DNA of 64,000 bases from assembly GCF_000761245.1 (NCBI RefSeq), contig NZ_AWOR01000089.1:1-64000 (forward strand), written 5' to 3'. Each line of letters starts with the position of its first letter. The stretch's first letter is position 1. Below the pieces are notes generated by a model. The model did not search any database. It had not been told where the DNA came from and was given only the letters and a program-made list of their open reading frames with translations. The stretch is from Comamonas testosteroni. GTDB taxonomy: Bacteria > Pseudomonadota > Gammaproteobacteria > Burkholderiales > Burkholderiaceae_C. The position numbers and the translations under genes were made by a program. Shown here piece by piece: positions 17,595-26,204 of the stretch.

Positions 17595-18316
17595 GCGAGC
17601 TGCTGTTGAAACTCCAGGGCGTGCACACCCATATCGGCGCCTATCACATCCTCCACGGTGTGGACTTGGCTGTGCCGCGCGGCGAGGTCACCATGCTGCT
17701 GGGCCGCAACGGCGCGGGCAAGACCACGACGCTGCGCACCATCATGGGCCTGTGGCAGGCCAGCCAGGGCCGCATCCAGTTTGCGCAGAAGGACATCACC
17801 CAGCTGTCCACGCCGGCCATTGCACGCCTCAATATCGCCTATGTGCCCGAGAACATGGGCATCTTTGCCGACCTCACGGTCAAGGAAAACCTGCTGCTGG
17901 CTGCACGCGCCGCCGCCCATGCGGGCCAGATGGATGCCGCCCGGCTGGACTGGATCTACCAGCTGTTCCCGGCCGTGCAGAAGTTCTGGAATGCGCCTGC
18001 GGGCAAGCTCAGCGGCGGGCAGAAGCAGATGGTGGCCGTGGCGCGCGCCATTGTCGAGCCGCGCGATCTGCTCATCGTGGATGAGCCCAGCAAGGGCCTG
18101 GCTCCCGCCATCATCAACAACATGATCGAGGCCTTTGCCCAGCTCAAGGCCGGCGGCGTGAGCATCTTGCTGGTGGAGCAGAACATCGACTTCGCAAAAC
18201 GCCTGGGCGACGGCGTGGCCGTGATGGACAACGGCCGTGTCATCCACGCGGGCCGCATGGCCGATCTGGCGGCCGACGCGCAGCTGCAGCAGAGGCTGCT
18301 GGGGCTGTCGCTATGA
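17591..18316 (+). CDS. ABC importer ATPase, LivF type
   Basis: Second cytoplasmic ATPase of the importer, 241 residues. Walker A GRNGAGKTT begins near residue 38; the signature KLSGGQKQM, Walker B LLIVDEPSKGLAP and the switch region LLVEQNIDFA are all intact. Length matches LivF (about 235-240). It is translationally coupled to the preceding ATPase by an ATGA overlap. Confidence 0.92.
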   Translation: MSELLLKLQGVHTHIGAYHILHGVDLAVPRGEVTMLLGRNGAGKTTTLRTIMGLWQASQGRIQFAQKDITQLSTPAIARLNIAYVPENMGIFADLTVKENLLLAARAAAHAGQMDAARLDWIYQLFPAVQKFWNAPAGKLSGGQKQMVAVARAIVEPRDLLIVDEPSKGLAPAIINNMIEAFAQLKAGGVSILLVEQNIDFAKRLGDGVAVMDNGRVIHAGRMADLAADAQLQQRLLGLSL

Positions 18317-18324
18317 GAAAAAAC

Positions 18325-18385
18325 ACATCAAAAATGCCATTGGTCTATATGTATAGAGCGCGAGTAGCTATGTATTTTGAAGCGA
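18325..18385. repeat. Copy of the dispersed AGCGCT repeat
   Basis: On the - strand this reads TAGCTACTCGCGCTC ... ATACATAT ... GGCATTTTTGATG, which aligns well with the copy at 22720. It occupies most of the 94-base gap between the LivF-type and LivH-type genes. Confidence 0.6.
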
Positions 18386-18410
18386 CAGCGCGCCATGGGA
18401 GAGTGCCTGC

Positions 18411-19394
18411 ATGAGCTTTAAGGATATGGATTACAAGCCGCTGTTGCTGGTGCCGCTGCTGGCGCTGGTGACGCTGCCGCTGGTGGGTTCGCCCAGCACC
18501 TGGCTGACGCTGACGGTTGCAGGTTTGGCCATGGGCATGATCGTCTTCATCATCGCTTCGGGTCTGACGCTGGTGTTCGGCCTCATGGATGTGCTGAACT
18601 TCGGGCACGGCGTGTTTATCGCGCTCGGCGCCTTTGTGGCCACCAGCGTGCTTGGCGTCATGGGCGACTGGACTGGCTCGGACCAGCTCTGGCGCAATCT
18701 GGCCGCCGTCTTTGCGGCCATGCTGGTGGCGATGCTGGTGGCTGGCGCCGTGGGTCTGGCCTTCGAGCGCTTCATCGTGCGCCCGGTCTACGGCCAGCAC
18801 CTCAAGCAGATTCTCATCACCATGGGCGGCATGATCATCGGCGAGGAGCTGATCAAGGTCATCTGGGGCCCGCAGCAGATACCGCTGCCCCTGCCCGATG
18901 CCATGAAGGGCGCGTGGCTGCTGGGCGATGCGGCCGTGGAGAAGTACCGCGTGTTTGCCGTGCTGGTGGGCGCGTTGGTGTTTGCAGGGCTGGCCTGGAC
19001 GCTGGCACGCACCAAGCTCGGCCTGCTGATCCGCGCCGGCGTGCAGGATCGCGAGATGGTCGAGGCGCTTGGCTACCGGGTGCGCAGCCTGTTCATAGGC
19101 GTGTTTGTGGCCGGCTCGGCCCTGGCCGGGCTGGGCGGCGTGATGTGGGGGCTGTATCAGCAGAACGTGATCCCGCAGATGGGCGCCCAGGTCAATGTGC
19201 TGATCTTCATCGTCATCATCATTGGTGGGCTTGGCAGCACCGGTGGTGCCCTCATCGGAGCGCTGCTGGTGGGGCTGATGGCCAACTACACGGGCTTTCT
19301 CGTGCCCAAGGTGGCGCTGTTTTCCAATATCGCGCTGATGGTCGCCATCCTGCTCTGGCGTCCCCAAGGCATCTATCCGGTCGCCAACCGCTGA
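18411..19394 (+). CDS. ABC importer permease, LivH type
   Basis: Inner-membrane permease of the HAAT importer, 327 residues and very hydrophobic throughout, with about eight membrane segments. LivH-type blocks include GLTLVFGLMDVLNFGHG (about 45-65), the cytoplasmic ATPase-coupling loop GVQDREMVEALGYRV, and IIIGGLGSTGGALIGALLVG near the C-terminus. The ATG at 18411 gives a normal N-terminus. The LivM-type gene starts 11 bases after its stop. Confidence 0.9.
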   Translation: MSFKDMDYKPLLLVPLLALVTLPLVGSPSTWLTLTVAGLAMGMIVFIIASGLTLVFGLMDVLNFGHGVFIALGAFVATSVLGVMGDWTGSDQLWRNLAAVFAAMLVAMLVAGAVGLAFERFIVRPVYGQHLKQILITMGGMIIGEELIKVIWGPQQIPLPLPDAMKGAWLLGDAAVEKYRVFAVLVGALVFAGLAWTLARTKLGLLIRAGVQDREMVEALGYRVRSLFIGVFVAGSALAGLGGVMWGLYQQNVIPQMGAQVNVLIFIVIIIGGLGSTGGALIGALLVGLMANYTGFLVPKVALFSNIALMVAILLWRPQGIYPVANR

Positions 19395-19405
19395 AGGACA
19401 ACAGA

Positions 19406-20476
19406 ATGCTCAACCGTTTGCTCTCGGGCGATCTGCCGCGCAGTCGCATCCTGGCACTGATGCTGCTGGCGATCTTCCTCGGTCTTGCCGTGGCGCCGTT
19501 CGCCTTTCCCGGCGTCAAGGCGCTCAATGTGGCGGCCAAGGTGCTGATCTTTGTGGTGCTGGTGGCCAGCTTTGACCTGCTGCTGGGCTATACCGGAATC
19601 GTCAGCTTTGCCCACACCATGTTCTTCGGCATAGGAGCCTATGGCGTGGCCATTGCCTCCGGCAAGCTGGGGCCGGGCTGGGGGGCGCTGGCTCTGGGGG
19701 GGGGTGCGGCGCTGCTGGTGTCGCTGCTCTTGTCCCTGGCCATCGGCCTGTTCTCCCTGCGTGTGCGCGCTATCTTCTTTGCCATGATCACGCTGGCCGT
19801 AGCGGCCGCATTTCAGACCCTGGCTTCGCAGCTGTCCGACTGGACGGGAGGCGAGGACGGCCTGACCTTCAAGATGCCCGCATGGCTGTCGCCCAGCTTC
19901 GAGCCCTTCGAGAACGAGATCTTCGGCATTCTCATCGACGGCAGGATCATCAGCTACTACCTGCTGTTTGCCGTGACTGTGGTTCTGGTGCTGATGCTGC
20001 TGCGCATTGTCAATTCGCCGTTCGGCCGCGTGCTGCAGGCGATTCGCGAGAACGAATTCCGTGCCGAAGCCATTGGCTACCGCGTGGTGGTCTATCGCAC
20101 CACGTCCAGCGTGCTCTCGGCCCTGTTTGCCTGCGTGGCCGGTGCCATGCTGGCTGTCTGGCTGCGCTACAACGGGCCCGATACCTCGCTCTCGTTCGAG
20201 ATCATGATGGACTGTCTGCTCATCGTGGTGATCGGTGGCATGGGCACGATTTATGGCGCGGTGATCGGCTCCGTCATCTTTCTGGTCGCGCAAAGCTATC
20301 TGCAGGATTTTCTGCGGCTAGGCAGCGAAGCCGCCGTCAGCCTGCCATGGCTGTCGGCCCTGCTGTCGCCGGACCGTTGGCTGCTGTGGCTGGGTCTGCT
20401 GTTCGTGCTGTCGGTCTACTACTTCCCTACCGGCGTGGTTGGCCGGCTGCGCGCGGCTGCGGCGCGCCAACCCTGA
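19406..20476 (+). CDS. ABC importer permease, LivM type
   Basis: Second permease of the importer, 356 residues. Typical LivM features are GYTGIVSFAHTMFFGIGAYG (about 65-85), the coupling loop AIRENEFRAEAIGYRV, and GGMGTIYGAVIGSVIF. The frame is open upstream into livH, but the ATG at 19406 fits the spacing (11 bases) and the family. It is followed after 57 bases by the 3HB-oligomer hydrolase gene, so the transport and hydrolysis genes form one co-directional run. Confidence 0.9.
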   Translation: MLNRLLSGDLPRSRILALMLLAIFLGLAVAPFAFPGVKALNVAAKVLIFVVLVASFDLLLGYTGIVSFAHTMFFGIGAYGVAIASGKLGPGWGALALGGGAALLVSLLLSLAIGLFSLRVRAIFFAMITLAVAAAFQTLASQLSDWTGGEDGLTFKMPAWLSPSFEPFENEIFGILIDGRIISYYLLFAVTVVLVLMLLRIVNSPFGRVLQAIRENEFRAEAIGYRVVVYRTTSSVLSALFACVAGAMLAVWLRYNGPDTSLSFEIMMDCLLIVVIGGMGTIYGAVIGSVIFLVAQSYLQDFLRLGSEAAVSLPWLSALLSPDRWLLWLGLLFVLSVYYFPTGVVGRLRAAAARQP

Positions 20477-20533
20477 CATCTTTTACTGGCATCCCTTCTC
20501 TGACTGCTTTCACTACGACAGGAGACAAAGCCC

Positions 20534-22672
20534 ATGCCGAAGACCTATGCGATTGCCTTACCGCCCTCAGCCCTAGCGGTGCTGGCGGCTGCCGTGCTGA
20601 GCGCCTGCGGGGGCGGCGACGGAGGCGAACTCAATGCCAAACCCGGCTACCTGGGCACGGTGCGGCAACAGAGCTATGACGGCAGCAGCGATGACCTGCT
20701 GACCGCAGGCATGGGCAAGAGCGGCCTGGCTGCGGCCACAGCACCGGGCTTTGCCATTGCGCTCCAACCCACGGCGGCCGAGTTGCGCCGCCTGGCCATC
20801 TACACCAATTACCGCGCCATGCTGGACATGACTGCTGCGGGTGGCTATGGCACGCTCTACGGCCCCAATGTGGATGCGCAGGGCCGGGTGACGGCCGGCG
20901 AAGGCAGGATTGCAGGCATCGAGTACATCGCATTCTCGGACGACGGCACGGGCCGCAAGAACGTCACGCTCATGGTGCAGGTACCGGCCAGCTTTGACCC
21001 AAGGAAGGCCTGCATCATCACCGCCACGGCTTCGGGATCGCGCGGCGTGTACGGCGCCATCACTACGGGTGAATGGGGGCTCAAGCGCGGCTGCGCGGTG
21101 GCTTATTCCGACAAGGGAACCGGCGCCGCGCCACATGACCTCATGAACGACACTGTGCCGCTGATCGACGGCACGCGCAGCACGGCTGCCGCAGCGGACA
21201 AGCAGGCTGCATTCAATGCGGGACTCACGGCTGGCGAACTGGCCGCCTTCAACACGGCCATGCCCAACCGCTTTGCCTTCAAGCATGCGCATTCGGGCCA
21301 GAACCCAGAGAAGGACTGGGGCCGTACCACGCTGCAGGCCGTGGAGTTCGCCTACTACGTGCTCAACGAGCGCTATGGGGACCGCAACATTCTGGGCGAA
21401 CGTCTGCGGACGCTCAAACCGAGCAACACCATCGTCATTGCCTCGAGCATCTCCAACGGCGGCGGCGCGGCGATTGCCGCCGCCGAGCAGGACTCGCAGG
21501 GGTTGATCAACGGCGTAGCCGTGTCCGAGCCTGCGGTGGAATTGCCCGCCAGCCCCGGCGTGACCGTGCAGCGCGGCGGCACGGCACTGCCTGTGGTGGG
21601 CAAGACGCTGGTGGACTTCACGAGTTACGCCAACCTCTATCAATCCTGCGCCTCGCTGGCGGCATCAGTCAGCAGCTCGCCCTATGCGGCTGCGTTTGCC
21701 GCTGGCTTTGCCAGCACGGCTCTGCCGATTGCGCCCAACCGCTGCGCGGCACTCAGGACTGCCGGTTTGCTGAACGCCACGACCACGGCGGCGCAGGCCG
21801 AAGAAGCTTTGCAGAAGCTGCGCGACTATGGCTGGGAGCCGGAGTCCAGCGAGCTGCATGCCTCGCTGGCCGCCTTTGAGGTGGCGCCCGCAGTGTCTGT
21901 CACTTTTGCCAACTCGCTCTCGCGCGCCAGCGTGAAGGACAACCTCTGCGGCTACAGCTATGCCGGTGCGACGGCTGCGGGCGCAGTGACGCCGCTGGCC
22001 CCTGAGGCGCTGGCCAGCATGTTCTCCACGGGCAACGGCGTGCCGCCATCGAGCGGCGTTCAGCTCATCAACAACAAGGGCAAGTTCGGTGCCGCGCGTG
22101 ACTTCCTCTCCGTCTCGATGAACTCGGGCGTGGCCGACTGGAACACGCCGGGTGCGCTGTGCCTGCGCAATCTCGTCACCGGCAACGATGGCGCCGCCAG
22201 GGCGCTGCAGGCCGGTGTCGACGAGACAAGACGCAACGGCAATCTGCAGGGCAAGCCGGCCATCATCGTCCATGGCCGTGCGGATGCGCTGCTGCCTGTG
22301 AACCACACGACGCGGCCCTATGTGGCGCTCAACCGGAAAGTGGAAGGCGCTGCCAGCAAGCTCAGCTATGTGGAGGTTACAAATGCCCAGCACTTCGACA
22401 GCTTCATCGGCCTGCCCACCGTGCTGCCGGGTTACGACACGCGCTACATCCCGCTGCATGTCTACCTGAACCGCGCGCTCGATGCCATGTATGACCACCT
22501 TGCCAGCGGCAAGGCGCTGCCGCCCAGCCAGGTGGTGCGCACCGTGCCGCGTGGCGGCAACCCGGGTCAGGCACCGGCCATACAGCCGGCCAATCTGCCG
22601 CTGATTGCCGGTACGCCGGCAGCGGCCGACAGGATTGAGGTCAGTGCCGGAGCCATCCGCGTGCCGGACTGA
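20534..22672 (+). CDS. D-(-)-3-hydroxybutyrate oligomer hydrolase, lipoprotein
   Basis: Hydrolyses the dimers and oligomers made by PHB depolymerase to 3-hydroxybutyrate. The 712-residue protein matches the 3HB-oligomer hydrolase family in length and shows its nucleophile motif ISNGGG (Ser307). The N-terminus is a lipoprotein signal: hydrophobic stretch, then LSAC with the lipid-bearing Cys near residue 25, then a GGGDGG linker. It is therefore probably anchored in the outer membrane, facing the periplasm or the outside. AGGAGAC precedes the ATG. It is downstream of the LivM-type gene. Together with the depolymerase and importer it completes an extracellular-to-cytoplasm route. Confidence 0.9.
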   Translation: MPKTYAIALPPSALAVLAAAVLSACGGGDGGELNAKPGYLGTVRQQSYDGSSDDLLTAGMGKSGLAAATAPGFAIALQPTAAELRRLAIYTNYRAMLDMTAAGGYGTLYGPNVDAQGRVTAGEGRIAGIEYIAFSDDGTGRKNVTLMVQVPASFDPRKACIITATASGSRGVYGAITTGEWGLKRGCAVAYSDKGTGAAPHDLMNDTVPLIDGTRSTAAAADKQAAFNAGLTAGELAAFNTAMPNRFAFKHAHSGQNPEKDWGRTTLQAVEFAYYVLNERYGDRNILGERLRTLKPSNTIVIASSISNGGGAAIAAAEQDSQGLINGVAVSEPAVELPASPGVTVQRGGTALPVVGKTLVDFTSYANLYQSCASLAASVSSSPYAAAFAAGFASTALPIAPNRCAALRTAGLLNATTTAAQAEEALQKLRDYGWEPESSELHASLAAFEVAPAVSVTFANSLSRASVKDNLCGYSYAGATAAGAVTPLAPEALASMFSTGNGVPPSSGVQLINNKGKFGAARDFLSVSMNSGVADWNTPGALCLRNLVTGNDGAARALQAGVDETRRNGNLQGKPAIIVHGRADALLPVNHTTRPYVALNRKVEGAASKLSYVEVTNAQHFDSFIGLPTVLPGYDTRYIPLHVYLNRALDAMYDHLASGKALPPSQVVRTVPRGGNPGQAPAIQPANLPLIAGTPAAADRIEVSAGAIRVPD

Positions 22673-22719
22673 TACGCATGACCGGCCGGCGGCTACGGCT
22701 GCCGGCCGACTACCGAAGT

Positions 22720-22764
22720 TGATAGCTGATAGCGCTTATCACATATGCGCTAGAGGCCTTTTTG
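22720..22764. repeat. Best copy of the dispersed AGCGCT hairpin repeat
   Basis: The element reads TTGATAGCTGATAGCGCTTA, then TCACATATGCGCTAGAG, then GCCTTTTTGATG. AGCGCTT and ATGCGCT form an imperfect palindrome. It runs directly into the start codon of the following hydrolase, so it replaces the normal leader of that gene. Confidence 0.65.
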
Positions 22765-23679
22765 ATGCTGAAACCTGCCATGCCCAACAACTGCGCTTCT
22801 GCGGCCATCGTGCCGGCATCCCGCTATGCGAACTGCGCTGGCTACGAGATTCATTACCTGGATTGGCTGCCGCAAGGCCCGACCAAGGCCACGGTGATCG
22901 CCTGGCATGGCCTGGCACGCACGGGCCGCGACATGGATGCACTGGCGCAGTTTCTTGTGGCGCAAGGCTATCGCGTCATCTGTCCGGATACGCTGGGGCG
23001 CGGCCTGAGCCAGTGGAGTCGCAATCCGCGCGAGGAGTATCAGCTGCGCTTTTATGCCCGTCTGGCGTACGAACTGATGGATGCGCTGGCGCTGCAGCAG
23101 GTGCACTGGGTGGGCACCAGCATGGGCGGTGCGATAGGCACGGTCTGCGCATCCGGCCTGTTCGAGCCGGATCTCAGGCAGCGCATTCTCACGCTCACGC
23201 TCAACGACAATGCGCCCGAGCTGGCCGAGGCTGCGCTGGCCCGCATCAGGAGCTACGCCGGCCGGCCGCCGGTGTTCGACACCGTCGCCGAGCTGGAAGG
23301 CTTTTTTCGCGCGGCCTACAAGCCCTATGGCTGGCTCAGCGATTTCGAGTGGCGCAAGCTGACCGAGACCAGCACGCGCCGTTGCGACGACGGCCGCGTC
23401 ACCCCGCATTACGACCCGCGCATGATCGAGCAGTTCACCGAGCATGACAACGACTATCTGCTCTGGGATCACTATGACGCGCTGCAACTGCCCGTGCTGT
23501 TGCTGCGCGGCGAGCAGTCCGATCTGGTGCTCAAGCCTGTGGCCGAGCAAATGCAGCAGCGCGGTCCCGGTGCCCAGGGCCTGCTGACCTGGCTGGAAGT
23601 GCCGGACTGCGGCCATGCACCGGCGCTCAATGTGAGCCCGCATTTCAAAGCCGTTCTGTCCCATCTGCACCAGGCTTGA
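22765..23679 (+). CDS. Alpha/beta hydrolase
   Basis: Cytoplasmic alpha/beta-fold hydrolase of 304 residues without a signal peptide. The oxyanion region AWHGLARTGRDMD is followed by nucleophile motif GTSMGG (Ser119), and late acid and base candidates appear in LRGEQSD and PDCGHAP. Last member of the PHB run, 92 bases after the oligomer hydrolase. Hydrolysis of imported 3HB dimers is a fair guess from context, but nothing in the sequence proves the substrate. I took the ATG at 22765; a TTG just before it is also open. The leader is a repeat element and shows no clear ribosome-binding site. Confidence 0.83.
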   Translation: MLKPAMPNNCASAAIVPASRYANCAGYEIHYLDWLPQGPTKATVIAWHGLARTGRDMDALAQFLVAQGYRVICPDTLGRGLSQWSRNPREEYQLRFYARLAYELMDALALQQVHWVGTSMGGAIGTVCASGLFEPDLRQRILTLTLNDNAPELAEAALARIRSYAGRPPVFDTVAELEGFFRAAYKPYGWLSDFEWRKLTETSTRRCDDGRVTPHYDPRMIEQFTEHDNDYLLWDHYDALQLPVLLLRGEQSDLVLKPVAEQMQQRGPGAQGLLTWLEVPDCGHAPALNVSPHFKAVLSHLHQA

Positions 23680-23763
23680 AGCGCAACAACCTCGCAGCAC
23701 TGGGGATGTTCGCGTCTCGCTAGCATCGGTGGCTCACCCTGGTCGGGGTAAGGAGCGTGGGTC

Positions 23764-24714
23764 ATGGGTTTTGTCGTGGATCTGATTCGGGAATACGGCT
23801 TCGGCATTGTCTTTCTCAACGTGCTGGTGGAGCAGCTGGGCGCACCCATCCCGGCCTATCCGGTGCTGGTGGTGACCGGAGCGCTGGAGGGCGGCAGCCT
23901 GGCACGCCTGGGCTGGCTCACTGTGATTGCGGTGGCCGCAGCGCTGATTGCCGATGTGCTCTGGTACCAGGCAGGCAGAGCCTATGGGCACAGGGTGCTG
24001 GGACGTATCTGCCGCATTTCGCTCTCGCCCGATGCCTGCATCCGTCAGACCGAGTCCGTCTATGGTCGCTGGGGAGCCAGGTCTTTGCTGGTGGCCAAGT
24101 TTGTGCCGGGCTTTGCCTCCATTGCCAGCGCGCTGGCCGGTGTCGTGGGCACGCCGCTGCGTACCTTTGTGTTGTTCGATACGCTGGGGGCCCTGATCTG
24201 GGTGGGCTCGGCGGTGTTTCTGGGCTCGCTGTTCAGTTCCACGGTGCAGGATCTGCTCGATGTGCTGACGGCGCTGGGCAAATGGGGGCTGCTGCTGCTG
24301 TGCGTGGCGTTCGCGGTCTTCGTGGCGCGCAAATGGTGGCAGAGGCAGCGCGTGGTGCGTTCGCTGAAGATGCCGCGCATGTCGGTCGAGGAACTGGCGG
24401 GGCTCAATGCCCAGGGCATCACGCCGACGGTGATCGATGTGCGCGAACCCCTGCTCTTCGGTCAGGGTCATATCCCCGGTGCCAGCTCCTGGCTGGAGCA
24501 TCAGGGCAAGGGCAGGGCGGCCTACGAGCACTTGCTGCCGCGCGAGCGGCATGAGCATGGACTGGTCGTGTATTGCGACTGCCCCGACGAGATCTCCGCC
24601 GCGCGCGTGGCCAGGCAATTGCAGCGTGCGGGATTTCACAACGTCCGGCCATTGTCCGGTGGCCTGACGGCCTGGGAGGCAGCCGGCTTCGAGCTCGAAA
24701 AGCCCCAGGCCTGA
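23764..24714 (+). CDS. DedA-family membrane protein fused to a C-terminal rhodanese domain
   Basis: A 316-residue fusion. Residues about 1-200 are a DedA/SNARE-associated membrane domain with several hydrophobic segments and the family pattern EQLGAPIPAYP and KFVPGFASIASALAG. After a basic linker (KWWQRQRVVRS) a rhodanese domain (about 215-316) shows DVREP, GHIPGA and the active loop VVYCDCPDE with the sulfur-accepting Cys. DedA proteins move lipids or act in membrane homeostasis; rhodaneses carry persulfide sulfur. It lies 85 bases after the PHB operon but groups by function with the YeeE transporter and tandem rhodanese that follow on the opposite strand. Confidence 0.88.
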   Translation: MGFVVDLIREYGFGIVFLNVLVEQLGAPIPAYPVLVVTGALEGGSLARLGWLTVIAVAAALIADVLWYQAGRAYGHRVLGRICRISLSPDACIRQTESVYGRWGARSLLVAKFVPGFASIASALAGVVGTPLRTFVLFDTLGALIWVGSAVFLGSLFSSTVQDLLDVLTALGKWGLLLLCVAFAVFVARKWWQRQRVVRSLKMPRMSVEELAGLNAQGITPTVIDVREPLLFGQGHIPGASSWLEHQGKGRAAYEHLLPRERHEHGLVVYCDCPDEISAARVARQLQRAGFHNVRPLSGGLTAWEAAGFELEKPQA

Positions 24715-24723
24715 GCAGGCCCC

Positions 24724-24760
24724 AAAAGAAAACGCCCTGACCATTCCTTGGGCAGGGCGT
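24724..24760 (-). terminator. Terminator of the yeeE-type operon
   Basis: An 8-bp stem ACGCCCTG / CAGGGCGT is followed, on the - strand, by TTTTCTTTT. It ends the transcript of the transporter and small membrane protein genes and lies just after the convergent DedA-rhodanese gene. Confidence 0.75.
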
Positions 24761-24778
24761 CGGGTGGGGTCGAGGCGC

Positions 24779-24952
24779 TTACTTGCCGGCAGGCATGGAG
24801 CAATGCCCGCCCTGTGCGGCCTGGCCGGAGCCGGCGGCAATCAGCGGCGCTTCGAAGCGCAGGTCAATGGCCGGCGATGTATGAACGTCCCAGGCCAGAA
24901 AGACGAGCAGCATGGCCCAGAATACGGTGCGCAAGGTGCTTGGTGAGGTCAT
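24779..24952 (-). CDS. Small membrane protein of 57 residues
   Basis: One membrane helix (TVFWAMLLVFLAWDVHT, about residues 9-25) is followed by a short, presumably periplasmic tail ending HCSMPAGK with one Cys. I do not recognise the family. The ATG at 24952 lies 13 bases after the stop of the YeeE-type transporter gene on the same strand, with AAGGAAC upstream, and a terminator follows. Tight coupling suggests an accessory subunit of that transporter. The frame extends further upstream over the transporter gene, but those starts are not credible. Confidence 0.6.
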   Translation of the reverse strand: MTSPSTLRTVFWAMLLVFLAWDVHTSPAIDLRFEAPLIAAGSGQAAQGGHCSMPAGK

Positions 24953-24965
24953 GGTTGTTCCTTGC

Positions 24966-26063
24966 TCAGAAGCCGAAATGGCGGCGGATGCGCAGGCCGA
25001 AAATGGTGCCCGCAAATGCCAGTGGGACCCAGATCCAGCCGTGGATGGAGCCGGTGGAGATGCCCGAGAGCATGGCGCCCACATTGCAGCCGAAAGCCAG
25101 GCGCGAGCTATAGCCGAGCACCAGTCCCGCCACCAGGGCCACGACCCATTGCGTGCCTGTCAGTGCCTTGGCAGCCGCGGGCTTGCCGGCGGCAATCCAC
25201 AATGCGCCGCCCAGAATGCCGATATTGGTGATGCTGGTCACGTCCAGCAGTACGGTCTCGTGCAGGCGTGCCGCATTGCCGGGCTGGCTCCAGAACCAGT
25301 TGCTGGCCAGATCGACGGCGCCCGTGGCGTTGGCGATCTTGGCGGCCCACAGACCAAAGCCGTAGACCACGCCCCAGGGCTGGCCCGCAATGATCAGATT
25401 GAGCGTGGCCAGGATGGCCAGCAGTACGGCGCCGACCAGCCATTTGCGCACCAGCAGCGGCTTGGCCGGGCGGTTCAGGGCGGCATTGGCCTTTTTCACA
25501 TACAGGGCCACGCCTGCCGCGATCACGGCCAGCGCGACCAGCGTGGCGATCAGCGCTGGAGCCCAGCCCCATTGCGTGACCAGGCCCACGGGTGCTGTAT
25601 TGCCCAGGTCCAGCCACCAGCCCAGGTGCAGACTGCCCAGAAAGCTGCCGATCGCAAACAAGGGCAGTATGGCCGTGTTCATGGGGATGCCCATGCCTGC
25701 CTTGTAGAGGGTGCCGCTGCCGCAACCGTCGGCGATCTGCATGCACAGGCCGAAGACAAAGGCTCCAACCAGCAGGCTGATGCTGGGGGGGCCCAGAGCA
25801 GCCGTCAGCTCGGGGAAATGGCCCAGCAAAGGCATGGCCAGGGCTGCAGCCAGCGCCAGCAGCAGCAACTGGCCAAAGATGCCGCTGCCGTCTTTTTCCT
25901 CGACCAGCATGCGCCAGCCCGTGGTGAAGCCAAAGCGCTTGCCGGCCAGCACCGCGCCCAGGCCTATGCCCACGGCGAACAGCGCCGCCTGACGCACCGA
26001 GACCGACCACAGCAGCCAGCCAAAGAAAACGGCCAGCAAGGCCGTTATGGGAAGTCGTTTCAT
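24966..26063 (-). CDS. YeeE/YedE-family sulfur-compound transporter
   Basis: Polytopic membrane protein of 365 residues (about ten hydrophobic segments) in the YeeE/YedE (TsuA) family, whose studied members import thiosulfate through conserved Cys. The motifs ADGCGSGTLYK and RLAFGCNVGAM place one Cys in each repeat half, as in the family. ATG at 26063. Upstream on the same strand is a periplasmic tandem rhodanese, downstream a 57-residue membrane protein, and a DedA-rhodanese fusion converges. All point to uptake or handling of thiosulfate or related sulfane sulfur. The exact substrate is inferred. Confidence 0.88.
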   Translation of the reverse strand: MKRLPITALLAVFFGWLLWSVSVRQAALFAVGIGLGAVLAGKRFGFTTGWRMLVEEKDGSGIFGQLLLLALAAALAMPLLGHFPELTAALGPPSISLLVGAFVFGLCMQIADGCGSGTLYKAGMGIPMNTAILPLFAIGSFLGSLHLGWWLDLGNTAPVGLVTQWGWAPALIATLVALAVIAAGVALYVKKANAALNRPAKPLLVRKWLVGAVLLAILATLNLIIAGQPWGVVYGFGLWAAKIANATGAVDLASNWFWSQPGNAARLHETVLLDVTSITNIGILGGALWIAAGKPAAAKALTGTQWVVALVAGLVLGYSSRLAFGCNVGAMLSGISTGSIHGWIWVPLAFAGTIFGLRIRRHFGF

Positions 26064-26129
26064 GTGTTTTTATGGAATTGATGGGTCAGGACTGCGACGC
26101 ACTTTCCGCAAAGGGCATGCACCCAGATC

Positions 26130-26204
26130 AGAGACAACGAGCAAAGGCCGCCCTGCAGCGAGGTTGTTGTCCCCTTGGGGAAGGCGCGAAGCGACTCAGG
26201 GGAG
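26130..26204. repeat. Intergenic C-run/G-run hairpin element
   Basis: The gap between the two sulfur genes contains GTCCCCTTGGGGAAGGCGCG, then AAGCGACTCAGGGGAGTC. I recall this wording as a common intergenic repeat of Comamonadaceae. Its palindrome CCCCTTGGGG can fold tightly. It may cut expression between the rhodanese and the transporter. The family identity is from memory. Confidence 0.5.
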
